Assembly (NCBI RefSeq): GCF_900636915.1
Contig: NZ_LR134327.1
Span: 992,001-1,056,000, forward strand
DNA: 64,000 nucleotides
Direction of reading: 5' to 3'
From: Aggregatibacter aphrophilus ATCC 33389
GTDB taxonomy: Bacteria > Pseudomonadota > Gammaproteobacteria > Enterobacterales > Pasteurellaceae
Shown here: piece by piece, positions 46,202-54,069 of the stretch
Layout: the number at the start of each line of letters is the position of its first letter
Position numbering within the stretch: the stretch's first letter is position 1
Translations under genes and position numbers: made by a program
The notes under the pieces: model-generated
What the model saw: the letters and a program-made list of their open reading frames with translations, nothing else
What the model was told of the DNA's origin: nothing
The model's database searches: none

Positions 46202-46645
46202 CTATAGCCCTTTCGGCAAACGAATTTTTTGTCCCGGGAAGATTTTATCTGCGTCTTTAATCACTTCCTTATTCGCGGCCACGATTGCAGTATATTTGCT
46301 GCCGTTACCGTAATGTTTTTCGGCGATTTTCCAAAGAGTATCGCCTTTTTGAATCACATAAAATTCATCATCGCCGGCAAGGCTTTCGCCGTTTTGCACG
46401 GTAACGTCATCAATGTTTACATTACTGATACCAATGATATTACCCGCCATTAATACGGCTTTTTCTAAAGCACCGGCAGAACTCGCCACACCGGAAATTT
46501 TAGCAACACCGTTTTCAACTTTTACATCAACATCCGCAACACCTGGGTTGTCTTCGTTAATGTGCTTGGTCACTGCAGCAGAAGCCTCTTCTTCTTTGTT
46601 AAAGATTTTTTTGCCGATATCGCCGACAAAATCAAATAATCCCAT
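46202..46645 (-). CDS. kbp: Potassium-binding protein Kbp (BON and LysM)
   Basis: A small cytoplasmic potassium sensor (YgaU). The 147 residues carry a BON domain (about 25-85, with V-E-N-G-V-A-K-I-S-G) and a C-terminal LysM domain (about 95-145: Y-V-I-Q-K-G-D-T-L-W-K-I-A-E-K). The start M-G-L-F-D-F-V-G-D matches E. coli. The ATG at 46645 has AAGGAG six bases upstream, while the earlier ATG (46651) would touch that site directly. Confidence 0.92.
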   Translation of the reverse strand: MGLFDFVGDIGKKIFNKEEEASAAVTKHINEDNPGVADVDVKVENGVAKISGVASSAGALEKAVLMAGNIIGISNVNIDDVTVQNGESLAGDDEFYVIQKGDTLWKIAEKHYGNGSKYTAIVAANKEVIKDADKIFPGQKIRLPKGL

Positions 46646-46783
46646 TTTCATCTCCTTATTGATTCATTTAGGGAGCCAACAACATACCCAATTCAGCCAT
46701 ATAAGTCTAGAAATAAAATGTTAGACGAAAAAAATGGTTATAGATTAGAATAGCGCGAATTTAACTTAAAGATAGGAAATATT

Positions 46784-47611
46784 ATGCGTTGGCAAGGTCG
46801 TAGGGAAAGTTCAAATGTGGAAGACAGACGCTCATCCGGAGGCGGTTTCGGCGGAGGCAGACCCACTGGTATTTTAGGGTTAATTATTATTTTGGTGGGC
46901 GCTTACTATGGCGTGGATTTATCGGGCCTAGTCGGCGAAGTGGATGTGGGAACTACGCAAAGTTTACCATTGCAATCACAGCAAGAAGATCAATTATTTA
47001 AACTTTCCAAAGTGGTTCTGGGCGACACTGAAGAGGTTTGGACGGCGTATTTTTCCAAAAATAATAGACAATATGTGAAGCCTCGAATGGTCATCTATAA
47101 CGGAGCAACGCCGACAGCTTGCGGTACAGGACAATCTGCCATGGGACCCTTCTACTGTCCGAACGATCAACGGGTCTATTTGGATCTTTCATTTTATAAC
47201 GATATGAAAAATAAACTCGGCGCCGCGGGCGAATCCGCCTTTGCTTATGTTATCGCCCATGAAGTGGGACATCACGTACAGAATTTATTGGGCACGCTGA
47301 CACAAGTGCATCGTCTGCAAAGCCGTGCCTCTCGAGCAGAAGCTAATCAGCTCTCGGTGAAATTGGAACTACAAGCGGATTGCTATGCCGGCGTGTGGGC
47401 ATCGCAAGCGGTGAAAAGCGGTTTATTTGAAAGTGGCGATATTGAAAAAGCCTTTAATGCGGCAGAATCAGTAGGTGATGACCGCTTGCAAAAACGCAGT
47501 CAAGGTTATGTGGTTCCAGACAGTTTCACTCATGGCACTTCAGAGCAGCGTTCGCAATGGTTTAAAGTGGGTTTAACTAGCGCTAATCCGGCCCAATGTA
47601 ATACATTTTAA
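46784..47611 (+). CDS. ypfJ: Neutral zinc metallopeptidase-family protein YpfJ
   Basis: A membrane protein of the putative neutral zinc metallopeptidase family (E. coli YpfJ). The 275 residues start M-R-W-Q-G-R-R-E-S-S-N-V-E-D-R-R, then a glycine-rich stretch, one transmembrane helix (about 28-48), and a periplasmic domain. The zinc-site motif H-E-V-G-H-H is near residue 163, and E-L-Q-A-D-C-Y-A-G-V-W follows near 200. The physiological substrate is unknown. Confidence 0.92.
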   Translation: MRWQGRRESSNVEDRRSSGGGFGGGRPTGILGLIIILVGAYYGVDLSGLVGEVDVGTTQSLPLQSQQEDQLFKLSKVVLGDTEEVWTAYFSKNNRQYVKPRMVIYNGATPTACGTGQSAMGPFYCPNDQRVYLDLSFYNDMKNKLGAAGESAFAYVIAHEVGHHVQNLLGTLTQVHRLQSRASRAEANQLSVKLELQADCYAGVWASQAVKSGLFESGDIEKAFNAAESVGDDRLQKRSQGYVVPDSFTHGTSEQRSQWFKVGLTSANPAQCNTF

Positions 47612-47625
47612 CGATTGAAAGAAAT

Positions 47626-47658
47626 AAAAGTGCGGTCAAAATTGACCGCACTTTTTGT
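47626..47658. terminator. Uptake-signal terminator between ypfJ and serA
   Basis: AAAAGTGCGGTCAA (47626-47639) pairs with TTGACCGCACTTTT (47642-47655), with a very short loop and a T run. It serves the convergent genes on both sides. Confidence 0.85.
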
Positions 47659-47666
47659 TTACAACA

Positions 47667-48899
47667 TTAAAATAACACTCTTGTGCGGATCGTGCCGTCG
47701 ATTTCACGCAATTTTGCCAATAATGGCGTGGCGTCATCCGTTTCCACATCAATCACCACATAACCGATTTTCGGATCGGTTTGTAGATATTGCGCCGCAA
47801 TATTAACGTTGGCCTCTACAAAAATTTGGTTGATTTTATTCAACACGCCAGGACGGTTTTCATGAATATGTAATAAACGTTTAGAACCTTCGTTTTCCGG
47901 TAAAGAGACTTCCGGGAAATTGACGGAAGACAGGGTTGAACCATTATCAGAATATTTAACGAATTTACCCGCCACTTCAAAACCGATGTTTTCTTGCGCC
48001 TCTGTCGTTGAACCACCGATATGCGGTGTCAACAACACATTGTCAAACTTACGCAACGGTGAAACAAATTCTTCTTTAATGGACGCTGGTTCTTTCGGAA
48101 ACACGTCGATAGCTACACCGCGCAGTTTTCCTTCTTCCAAGGCATTTGCCAGAGCATCAATATCCACCACAGTACCACGCGCCGCATTAATTAAAATAGA
48201 ATTCTGTTTTAATTGGGCAATACGTTCTGCACTGATTAAATTACGGGTGGAAGGCAAATCCGGTACATGCAAGGAAATCACATCACAAGAACCGAGTAAT
48301 TCTTCTAAGCTACGTACTTGCTTGGCGTTACCAAGAGGAAGTTTGTTTTCAATATCATAAAAATGCACATCCATACCCAATGATTCCGCAATAATACTGA
48401 GCTGCGAACCGATATGGCCATAACCAACAATACCCAATTTTTTGCCACGCACTTCGTGTGACCCTACGGCAGATTTATTCCATAAACCGCGATGCACGTC
48501 CGCATTAGCTTGTGGAATGTTACGCATTAATAACAGGATTTCACCTAATACCAATTCCGCGACAGAACGGGTATTGGAGAATGGTGCATTAAACACCGGA
48601 ATACCGCGCGCTTTGGCAGCGTTTAAATCCACTTGGTTTGTACCAATACAGAAACAGCCAATCGCAATAAGTTTCGGTGCTGCAGCAATCATTTCTGCAG
48701 TCAAATGAGTGCGGGAACGCAAACCGACAAAATGGGCTTCTTTAATAGCCTCTTTTAAATCGTCGCCATCCAACGCTTTTTCGTAGTAATCAATATTGGT
48801 GTAACCAGCGGCGTGTAAGGTATCTAAGGCGCTTTGGTGTACACCTTCCAATAACACAAATTTAATTTTGGACTTATCTAATGAAACTTTTGATGTCAT
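47667..48899 (-). CDS. serA: D-3-phosphoglycerate dehydrogenase
   Basis: The first step of serine synthesis: 3-phosphoglycerate to 3-phosphohydroxypyruvate with NAD. The 410 residues equal E. coli SerA. The Rossmann motif is G-I-V-G-Y-G-H-I-G-S near 155-165, and the catalytic histidine lies in L-T-P-H-I-G-G-S-T near 290. A C-terminal ACT domain (H-E-N-R-P-G-V-L-N-K-I-N) binds serine for feedback inhibition. It is 23 bases behind rpiA. SerB, a later step, is at 60.9 kb, while sdaCA handles catabolism. Confidence 0.97.
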   Translation of the reverse strand: MTSKVSLDKSKIKFVLLEGVHQSALDTLHAAGYTNIDYYEKALDGDDLKEAIKEAHFVGLRSRTHLTAEMIAAAPKLIAIGCFCIGTNQVDLNAAKARGIPVFNAPFSNTRSVAELVLGEILLLMRNIPQANADVHRGLWNKSAVGSHEVRGKKLGIVGYGHIGSQLSIIAESLGMDVHFYDIENKLPLGNAKQVRSLEELLGSCDVISLHVPDLPSTRNLISAERIAQLKQNSILINAARGTVVDIDALANALEEGKLRGVAIDVFPKEPASIKEEFVSPLRKFDNVLLTPHIGGSTTEAQENIGFEVAGKFVKYSDNGSTLSSVNFPEVSLPENEGSKRLLHIHENRPGVLNKINQIFVEANVNIAAQYLQTDPKIGYVVIDVETDDATPLLAKLREIDGTIRTRVLF

Positions 48900-48922
48900 G
48901 TTTGCTCTCCATTTATTATTTT

Positions 48923-49579
48923 TTAGATTATTTTTGCACCATTTGGCGTACCGACAATCACCGTATTGGCAGGACGTAAGGCAAAAATGCCGTTAGTCAC
49001 GACGCCCGCGATGTTATTTAATTCTTTTTCCATTTCTACCGGGTTAAGAATTTCAAAATTATGCACATCTAAAATAATGTTGCCGTTATCGGTCACTACA
49101 CCTTCACGATATTCCGGCGCTCCGCCGAGTGCCACCAATTTACGCGCCACTTGTGAACGCGCCATCGGGATCACTTCTACCGGCAGAGGGAATGTAGAGC
49201 CTAACACATCAACTTGCTTGCTACTATCCACAATGCAGATGAAATTTTTTGCAAGTGCCGCCACAATTTTTTCACGTGTCAACGCCGCCCCGCCGCCTTT
49301 AATCATCATTTTTTGTGGATTAATTTCGTCAGCGCCATCAACATAAATATCTAAGCTCGTCACATCATTTGCGCTAAATACTTCAATACCATGTTTTTTC
49401 AGTAATTCTTCCGAATTTTTGGAAGCTGCTACAGCACCTTTGATTTCATCTTTCATTGAACCAAGCGCTTCAATAAAACAGTTCACAGTGGAACCGCTTC
49501 CCACGCCTACGATCATCTCCGGCTTCACAAATTGCAAAGCCGCTTGTGCGGCGATTTTTTTCATTTCAAGTTGATCCAT
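48923..49579 (-). CDS. rpiA: Ribose-5-phosphate isomerase A
   Basis: RpiA interconverts ribose-5-phosphate and ribulose-5-phosphate in the pentose phosphate pathway. The 218 residues contain G-V-G-S-G-S-T-V near 26, the phosphate/catalytic loops D-G-A-D-E-I near 81 and [11 protein letters not shown] near 94. It uses an AAGGAG site and precedes serA, likely in one operon. Confidence 0.97.
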   Translation of the reverse strand: MDQLEMKKIAAQAALQFVKPEMIVGVGSGSTVNCFIEALGSMKDEIKGAVAASKNSEELLKKHGIEVFSANDVTSLDIYVDGADEINPQKMMIKGGGAALTREKIVAALAKNFICIVDSSKQVDVLGSTFPLPVEVIPMARSQVARKLVALGGAPEYREGVVTDNGNIILDVHNFEILNPVEMEKELNNIAGVVTNGIFALRPANTVIVGTPNGAKII

Positions 49580-49691
49580 TTTTTACTCCTTTTATTGCTA
49601 CGCGGCAGAGGCTGCCCTTAATGTAAACGTTTGCGCTATTTACTTTAATGAGTTTTCCGTTGATTAACAAGAGGCAAAAGCGCTCGCCTTA

Positions 49692-50846
49692 TTACTCCGG
49701 CAAGAATTGTTCAAGCAACTCATTTAAAAATAATTTGCCGTGTTCGGTAATCTGCCAAGTGCGGTCGCTTTCAATAATATATTTTTGCCCTAGCGCCCAA
49801 TCCATAGTATTGGATACCGTACTCAACGGCAAACCGGTGAATTGTTCAAATTCGATTTTCGGCACGGCTTCCAATAAACGTAGGCGATTCATGAAGAATT
49901 CAAAAGGGCGATCTTGCACGCTAACCTCCCGCTCTTCATACCTATACTCCCCGCGCATATAACCTTTCGGATGCTTCGTTTTGCTGTAACGCAAAATGTT
50001 GCCATTCTGAAAACTGAGTTTCCCATGTGCCCCACACCCAATGGCCAGATAATCGCCAAAACGCCAATAATTCAAGTTATGTTGACATTGAAACCCCGGT
50101 TTGGCATAAGCAGACGTTTCGTATTGTTGATAACCTGCCGCTGTTAATAATTGATGTCCTTGCTCGAAAATATCCCACAATTCATCGTCGTCGGGCAGTT
50201 TCGGCGGGCGATAAGCAAACATGGTATTCGGTTCGATCGTGAGCTGATACCAAGACAAATGTGGCGGTGCGAGTTCAATTGCTTGACGTAAATCCTCTAA
50301 GGCTTCGTTTAAGGTTTGATTCGGCAAGCCGTGCATTAAATCCAGATTAAAACTACGTAGAGGAGAAACGCTCGCCAATTTGACCGCACTTTTGGCCTCG
50401 GCCGCGTTATGAATCCGCCCTAACTTTTGCAATTTTTCATCCGAAAAACTTTGAATGCCCATAGAAATTCGATTCACACCCGCTTGGGCATAACCTAAAA
50501 AACGCTCGGCTTCTACGGTGCCGGGATTAGCTTCCAAGGTAATTTCAATATTGGGCGCAAAGGGAATGCGCTGTTCGATTTGCTGTAATAAATAAGCGAT
50601 GGTATCTGCTGAAAACAGGCTTGGCGTGCCGCCGCCAATAAAAATCGAATGGAGTGGGCGTTGTTGCACGCTTTCTTGATAATGCGCTAAATCCGCCATT
50701 AAGTCGGCAATTAAATGGCGCACATAATCCTGTTCGGGAATCGCGCCTTTTTGCGCATGCGAATTAAAATCGCAATACGGGCATTTCTGTACGCACCACG
50801 GAATGTGAATGTATAAACTCAGGGGAGGCAAAACCAACGGATTCAA
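49692..50846 (-). CDS. hemW: Heme chaperone HemW (radical SAM family)
   Basis: HemW is a radical-SAM protein related to HemN that transfers heme rather than oxidising coproporphyrinogen. The cluster motif C-V-Q-K-C-P-Y-C-D-F-N-S-H lies near residue 18; the family core I-G-G-G-T-P-S and A-N-P-G-T-V-E follow. The extra C-terminal HemN-like region ends W-Q-I-T-E-H-G-K-L-F-L-N-E-L. I choose TTG at 50846 (384 residues, GAGG six bases upstream), since L-P-P-L-S-L-Y-I-H-I-P-W is the conserved N-terminus. The only upstream ATG (50894) would overlap ybjQ by 35 bases. It follows rdgB and ybjQ. Confidence 0.9.
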   Translation of the reverse strand: MNPLVLPPLSLYIHIPWCVQKCPYCDFNSHAQKGAIPEQDYVRHLIADLMADLAHYQESVQQRPLHSIFIGGGTPSLFSADTIAYLLQQIEQRIPFAPNIEITLEANPGTVEAERFLGYAQAGVNRISMGIQSFSDEKLQKLGRIHNAAEAKSAVKLASVSPLRSFNLDLMHGLPNQTLNEALEDLRQAIELAPPHLSWYQLTIEPNTMFAYRPPKLPDDDELWDIFEQGHQLLTAAGYQQYETSAYAKPGFQCQHNLNYWRFGDYLAIGCGAHGKLSFQNGNILRYSKTKHPKGYMRGEYRYEEREVSVQDRPFEFFMNRLRLLEAVPKIEFEQFTGLPLSTVSNTMDWALGQKYIIESDRTWQITEHGKLFLNELLEQFLPE

Positions 50847-50859
50847 AATATCCTCGACA

Positions 50860-51183
50860 TTAGCGAGCAACGACAGCCGTGCCGCTGGCCACAATCATAA
50901 ACATGCTTTTAGAATCGGAAGTGATGGTAGTGTAATTCACCTCTACCCCCACAACGGCGTTGGCGCCCAACGCGGCGGCATTTTTCTCCAACTCTTCCAA
51001 AGCCTCTTTGCGCGCTTTCGTAATGCGCGATTCATACATGCCTGAACGGCCGCCGATGATGTCGGTAATCCCCGCGAAGAAATCACGAATAAAGTTTGAG
51101 CCGGCAACCACTTCGCCAAAAACTAACTGTTTATATTCAATGATTTGCTTGCCTTCAATGGTGTTGGTTGTGGTAATAATCAC
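50860..51183 (-). CDS. ybjQ: YbjQ/UPF0145-family protein
   Basis: The 107 residues have the UPF0145 pattern: I-I-T-T-T-N-T-I-E-G at the start, G-E-V-V-A-G-S-N-F-I-R-D near 24, G-G-R-S-G-M-Y-E near 45 and L-G-A-N-A-V-V-G-V-E-V-N-Y near 74. The family forms small pentameric shells; its function is not established. It sits between rdgB and hemW, which are adjacent in E. coli, so it is an insertion relative to that order. Confidence 0.88.
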   Translation of the reverse strand: MIITTTNTIEGKQIIEYKQLVFGEVVAGSNFIRDFFAGITDIIGGRSGMYESRITKARKEALEELEKNAAALGANAVVGVEVNYTTITSDSKSMFMIVASGTAVVAR

Positions 51184-51223
51184 GTTGTGTCCTTAAAATT
51201 CTCTGTAAAAACTGACCGCACTT

Positions 51224-51823
51224 TTATGCGCCTAATTTCGTTTTAAGCATCGCTAATGCACGGGCGCGGTGGGAAATTTTCTTTTTCTCAACGGTTTCCA
51301 GCTCGGCAAAGGTGCAACCTGTCTCCGGGCTGAAAAAGAGCGAATCATAACCAAAGCCGTTATCGCCTTTTTCTTCAAAAGCAATCACGCCGTGGCATTC
51401 GCCTTGAGCAATAATCGGTGACGGATCGGCCGAGTGTTGCAATAACACGATAGTGCTGACGAATTTGGCTTTGCGCTGTTCGGTCGGCACATTAGCCAAT
51501 TCTGCTAATAATTTCTCACGATTTTTAGCATCGGCTTGTTCACCATCCACACCTGCATAACGGGCAGAATACAGCCCCGGAGCGCTGTTTAACAGGTCAA
51601 CCACCAAGCCCGAATCATCGGCAATCGCCGGTAACCCGGATTTTTCGGCGGCATAACGCGCTTTGAGAATGGCATTTTCCACAAAGGTTAACCCCGTTTC
51701 TTCCGGGCTGTCGATGCCTAAATCCGTTTGGGCGACAACCTCAAAGCCGAAATCGGACAATACATCCGCCATTTCTTTGACTTTGCCTTTGTTGCCCGTC
51801 GCCAATACAATTTTTTGTTTCAT
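51224..51823 (-). CDS. rdgB: XTP/dITP pyrophosphatase
   Basis: RdgB hydrolyses deaminated purine nucleotides (dITP, XTP), keeping them out of DNA. The 199 residues start [18 protein letters not shown], the substrate-binding motif. They also have A-D-D-S-G-L near 68 and S-H-R-A-R-A-L-A near the C-terminus. The ATG at 51823 is set by homology; the frame stays open to 51895. Confidence 0.95.
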   Translation of the reverse strand: MKQKIVLATGNKGKVKEMADVLSDFGFEVVAQTDLGIDSPEETGLTFVENAILKARYAAEKSGLPAIADDSGLVVDLLNSAPGLYSARYAGVDGEQADAKNREKLLAELANVPTEQRKAKFVSTIVLLQHSADPSPIIAQGECHGVIAFEEKGDNGFGYDSLFFSPETGCTFAELETVEKKKISHRARALAMLKTKLGA

Positions 51824-51932
51824 TTTTGCTCTCTTAAGTGCGGTGGAAAAATGCCGAATATTATAACCATGCCCAATAAAAAAGACGAGGAACATTGCCT
51901 CGTCTTCACATAAACTAACCTAAAAGAAAAAA

Positions 51933-52259
51933 TTATAATGCGATACGATCGCGATTCTTCTCTAATGTCGCTTTACCAATCCCCTGTACTTCCAATAATT
52001 GTTCCACTGCGCTGAAATTACCGTGTTTTTCACGATATTGCACAACCGCCTCCGCTTTTTTCGCACCAATGCCTACAAGCGCTTTCTGAATTTCTGCTGC
52101 TGTAGCGGTGTTAATATTCACTTTATCACCAACACTGTTTTGCACCGCCGGTTGTTCAAGTTGTACCGGCTCAGCCGTTTTTTCTGCGGCAACCGCAGAA
52201 CCTGCAAACACCGAACCGAACACAAAAGCGGTGGCTAAAAGATGCTTCATTGCTTTCAT
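51933..52259 (-). CDS. comE1: Competence protein ComE1 (ComEA-like)
   Basis: A secreted DNA-binding protein that pulls incoming DNA into the periplasm during natural transformation. The 108-residue precursor has a signal peptide of about 24 residues (ending S-A-V-A-A) and a C-terminal double helix-hairpin-helix domain: N-I-N-T-A-T-A-A-E-I near 49, G-I-G-A-K-K-A near 63 and V-Q-G-I-G-K-A-T near 90. AAGGA is seven bases before the ATG. A near-consensus CRP-S site lies about 100 bases upstream, so expression should need Sxy and CRP. It lies just downstream of ispH. Confidence 0.93.
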   Translation of the reverse strand: MKAMKHLLATAFVFGSVFAGSAVAAEKTAEPVQLEQPAVQNSVGDKVNINTATAAEIQKALVGIGAKKAEAVVQYREKHGNFSAVEQLLEVQGIGKATLEKNRDRIAL

Positions 52260-52355
52260 AATGATTCCTTTTCTAACTAAAGTTAAACACGCGTTGAATC
52301 AATCAACGGGCGTATTTTGCCGAAAAGAAAAAAACGCACGAGAAAATGACCGCAC

Positions 52356-52377
52356 TTTTGGGAACCGGATCGCAAAA
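52356..52377 (-). promoter_or_regulatory. CRP-S (Sxy-dependent) competence site of comE1
   Basis: Read on the minus strand, the 22-base element starts TTTTGCGATC and ends CCCAAAA. It agrees with the H. influenzae CRP-S consensus at 20 of 22 positions, including the diagnostic T4-G-C-G-A core instead of TGTGA. It is centred about 107 bases before the comE1 start. Confidence 0.8.
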
Positions 52378-52459
52378 TAAAGAAAAGTGCGGTGGAAATT
52401 TGGGATGTTTTTGAGAGGATTTTTTTTGATAGCGCACGCGTCATAACGTGCAGATAGAA

Positions 52460-52490
52460 ACAAAAAGGCACGCGTTGGGAAACGCGCGCC
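52460..52490 (-). terminator. Terminator after ispH
   Basis: On the minus strand GGCGCGCGTT and AACGCGTGCC form a 10-bp stem (one mismatch-type pair) with a TCCC loop, followed by TTTTTG. Confidence 0.85.
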
Positions 52491-52545
52491 ATTGAGATAT
52501 TAGACAGAAGAGTGCTCCTTCCTACAAACGAACATTAGGACGAAC

Positions 52546-53490
52546 TCAGTTCATCTCTTTCACCCGCAACTCTTTCGGCACTTCAAAGAACATATTTTCT
52601 TCAAGACCTTGCAGTTCTTCCACGGTGGTGACGCCGAATTCTTTTAGGCGGGAAATAACCGATTGCACCAGTTCTTCGGGGGCGGAGGCGCCGGCTGTGA
52701 CGCCAATAGTTTGCACGCCGTCAAACCAGTTGGCTTGAATGTCATTCGGGTCATCAATCAATTTTGATGCCACACCCATGCGCGAAGCCAGTTCTGCCAA
52801 TCGGTTAGAGTTCGAGGAATTTTTAGAGCCGACCACGACAACCAAATCCGATTGTTTCGCCAATTCGCGCACCGCCTGTTGACGGTTGGTTGTGGCGTAG
52901 CAAATGTCATTTTTATGCGGACCTTGAATCGCAGGATATTTTTCTTTTAAAGCGGTGATAGTCTCCGCCGCGTCATCTAAAGACAGCGTGGTTTGCGTCA
53001 TAAAAGTTAAATCATCATCCTGCTGCACCGGCAAATGCGCAATGTCTTCCACGCTTTCGATTAAATAAATGCCGCCCTCTTGGTTGCCATATTGCCCCAT
53101 AGTGCCTTCCACCTCAGGGTGGCCTTTATGCCCGATTAAAATCGCCTTAGTGCCTTTTCGACTGGCGCGGGCCACTTGCATATGCACTTTCGTCACCAAT
53201 GGGCAAGTGGCGTCAAATACTTTGAGATTGCGGTCTTTGGCTTCTTGACGCACCGCTTGGGACACGCCGTGGGCGGAGAAAATCACAATGGCGCCGTCCG
53301 GCACTTCGTTTAATTCTTCCACAAAAATGGCGCCGCGCTCACGCAAGCCGTTCACAACAAAACGGTTATGCACCACTTCATGACGCACATAAATAGGTGC
53401 CCCGTGAATTTCTAACGCTAATTCCACAATACTGATCGCACGATCAACGCCGGCGCAGAAACCGCGCGGATTAGCTAAAATAATTTTCAT
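52546..53490 (-). CDS. ispH: HMBPP reductase IspH
   Basis: IspH is the last enzyme of the MEP pathway, reducing HMBPP to IPP and DMAPP with an iron-sulfur cluster. The 314 residues contain the three cluster cysteines in P-R-G-F-C-A-G-V-D (residue 12), F-D-A-T-C-P-L-V near 96 and N-D-I-C-Y-A-T-T-N near 197, plus H-K-G-H-P-E-V-E-G with the substrate-binding histidine. The ATG overlaps the lspA stop (TAATG). The FKBP-type gene fkpB that separates them in E. coli is absent. Confidence 0.97.
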   Translation of the reverse strand: MKIILANPRGFCAGVDRAISIVELALEIHGAPIYVRHEVVHNRFVVNGLRERGAIFVEELNEVPDGAIVIFSAHGVSQAVRQEAKDRNLKVFDATCPLVTKVHMQVARASRKGTKAILIGHKGHPEVEGTMGQYGNQEGGIYLIESVEDIAHLPVQQDDDLTFMTQTTLSLDDAAETITALKEKYPAIQGPHKNDICYATTNRQQAVRELAKQSDLVVVVGSKNSSNSNRLAELASRMGVASKLIDDPNDIQANWFDGVQTIGVTAGASAPEELVQSVISRLKEFGVTTVEELQGLEENMFFEVPKELRVKEMN

Positions 53491-53984
53491 TATTTCTGTT
53501 CCTGTTTTTTACCCTGCTTGAATGCGTCTAAAGCAATCAACGCGGCCCCCACACAAATGGCAATATCTGCCACGTTAAACACGGGATAATGCCAATCCCG
53601 CCAATAAAAATCGAAGAAATCGATTACATAACCGTTGTAAGCACGATCTACCGCATTCGCCAACGCGCCGCCGATAATCAGCGCATAAGCCGCATTTTGC
53701 AATTTCTGACCGACCTCACTTTTCGCCATAAAATAAAGCAACATACAGGAAATCACGACAGCCAAACCGATAAAAAAGAATTTTTGCCAGCCGTCATGCT
53801 CTGCCAGAAAACTGAATGCCGCGCCATAATTTCGCACATAAGTAAGATTAAAGACAGGCAGAATGTTCACGCTTTCATACAAATCAAATTTTTGTACTAC
53901 GATATATTTCGTCAGCAAATCAAGCACAAAAGCCAGTAGGCTAAGCCATAAAAAGGAAAGTCCGGATTTTGGTGTTTTCGTCAT
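53490..53984 (-). CDS. lspA: Lipoprotein signal peptidase (signal peptidase II)
   Basis: LspA removes signal peptides from lipid-modified prolipoproteins in the inner membrane. Lipoproteins are encoded elsewhere in this window (PilW, the orphan immunity protein and two unknown ones). The 164 residues form four helices. The catalytic aspartates lie in A-N-A-V-D-R near residue 120 and F-N-V-A-D-I-A-I near 140. It sits 85 bases after ileS, with an uptake-signal hairpin between, and is translationally coupled to ispH. Confidence 0.96.
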   Translation of the reverse strand: MTKTPKSGLSFLWLSLLAFVLDLLTKYIVVQKFDLYESVNILPVFNLTYVRNYGAAFSFLAEHDGWQKFFFIGLAVVISCMLLYFMAKSEVGQKLQNAAYALIIGGALANAVDRAYNGYVIDFFDFYWRDWHYPVFNVADIAICVGAALIALDAFKQGKKQEQK

Positions 53985-54020
53985 AAGTTCGTTAAATAAT
54001 CTTTATTATAAAAAATAATA

Positions 54021-54048
54021 AAAGTGCGGTTGATTTTAACCGCACTTT
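54021..54048 (-). terminator. Uptake-signal hairpin between ileS and lspA
   Basis: AAAGTGCGGTT (54021-54031) pairs with AACCGCACTTT (54038-54048). On the minus strand it is followed by a T-rich stretch, so it may terminate or attenuate transcription before lspA-ispH. Confidence 0.75.
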
Positions 54049-54069
54049 TCCTTATGCGTTACTGCATGA

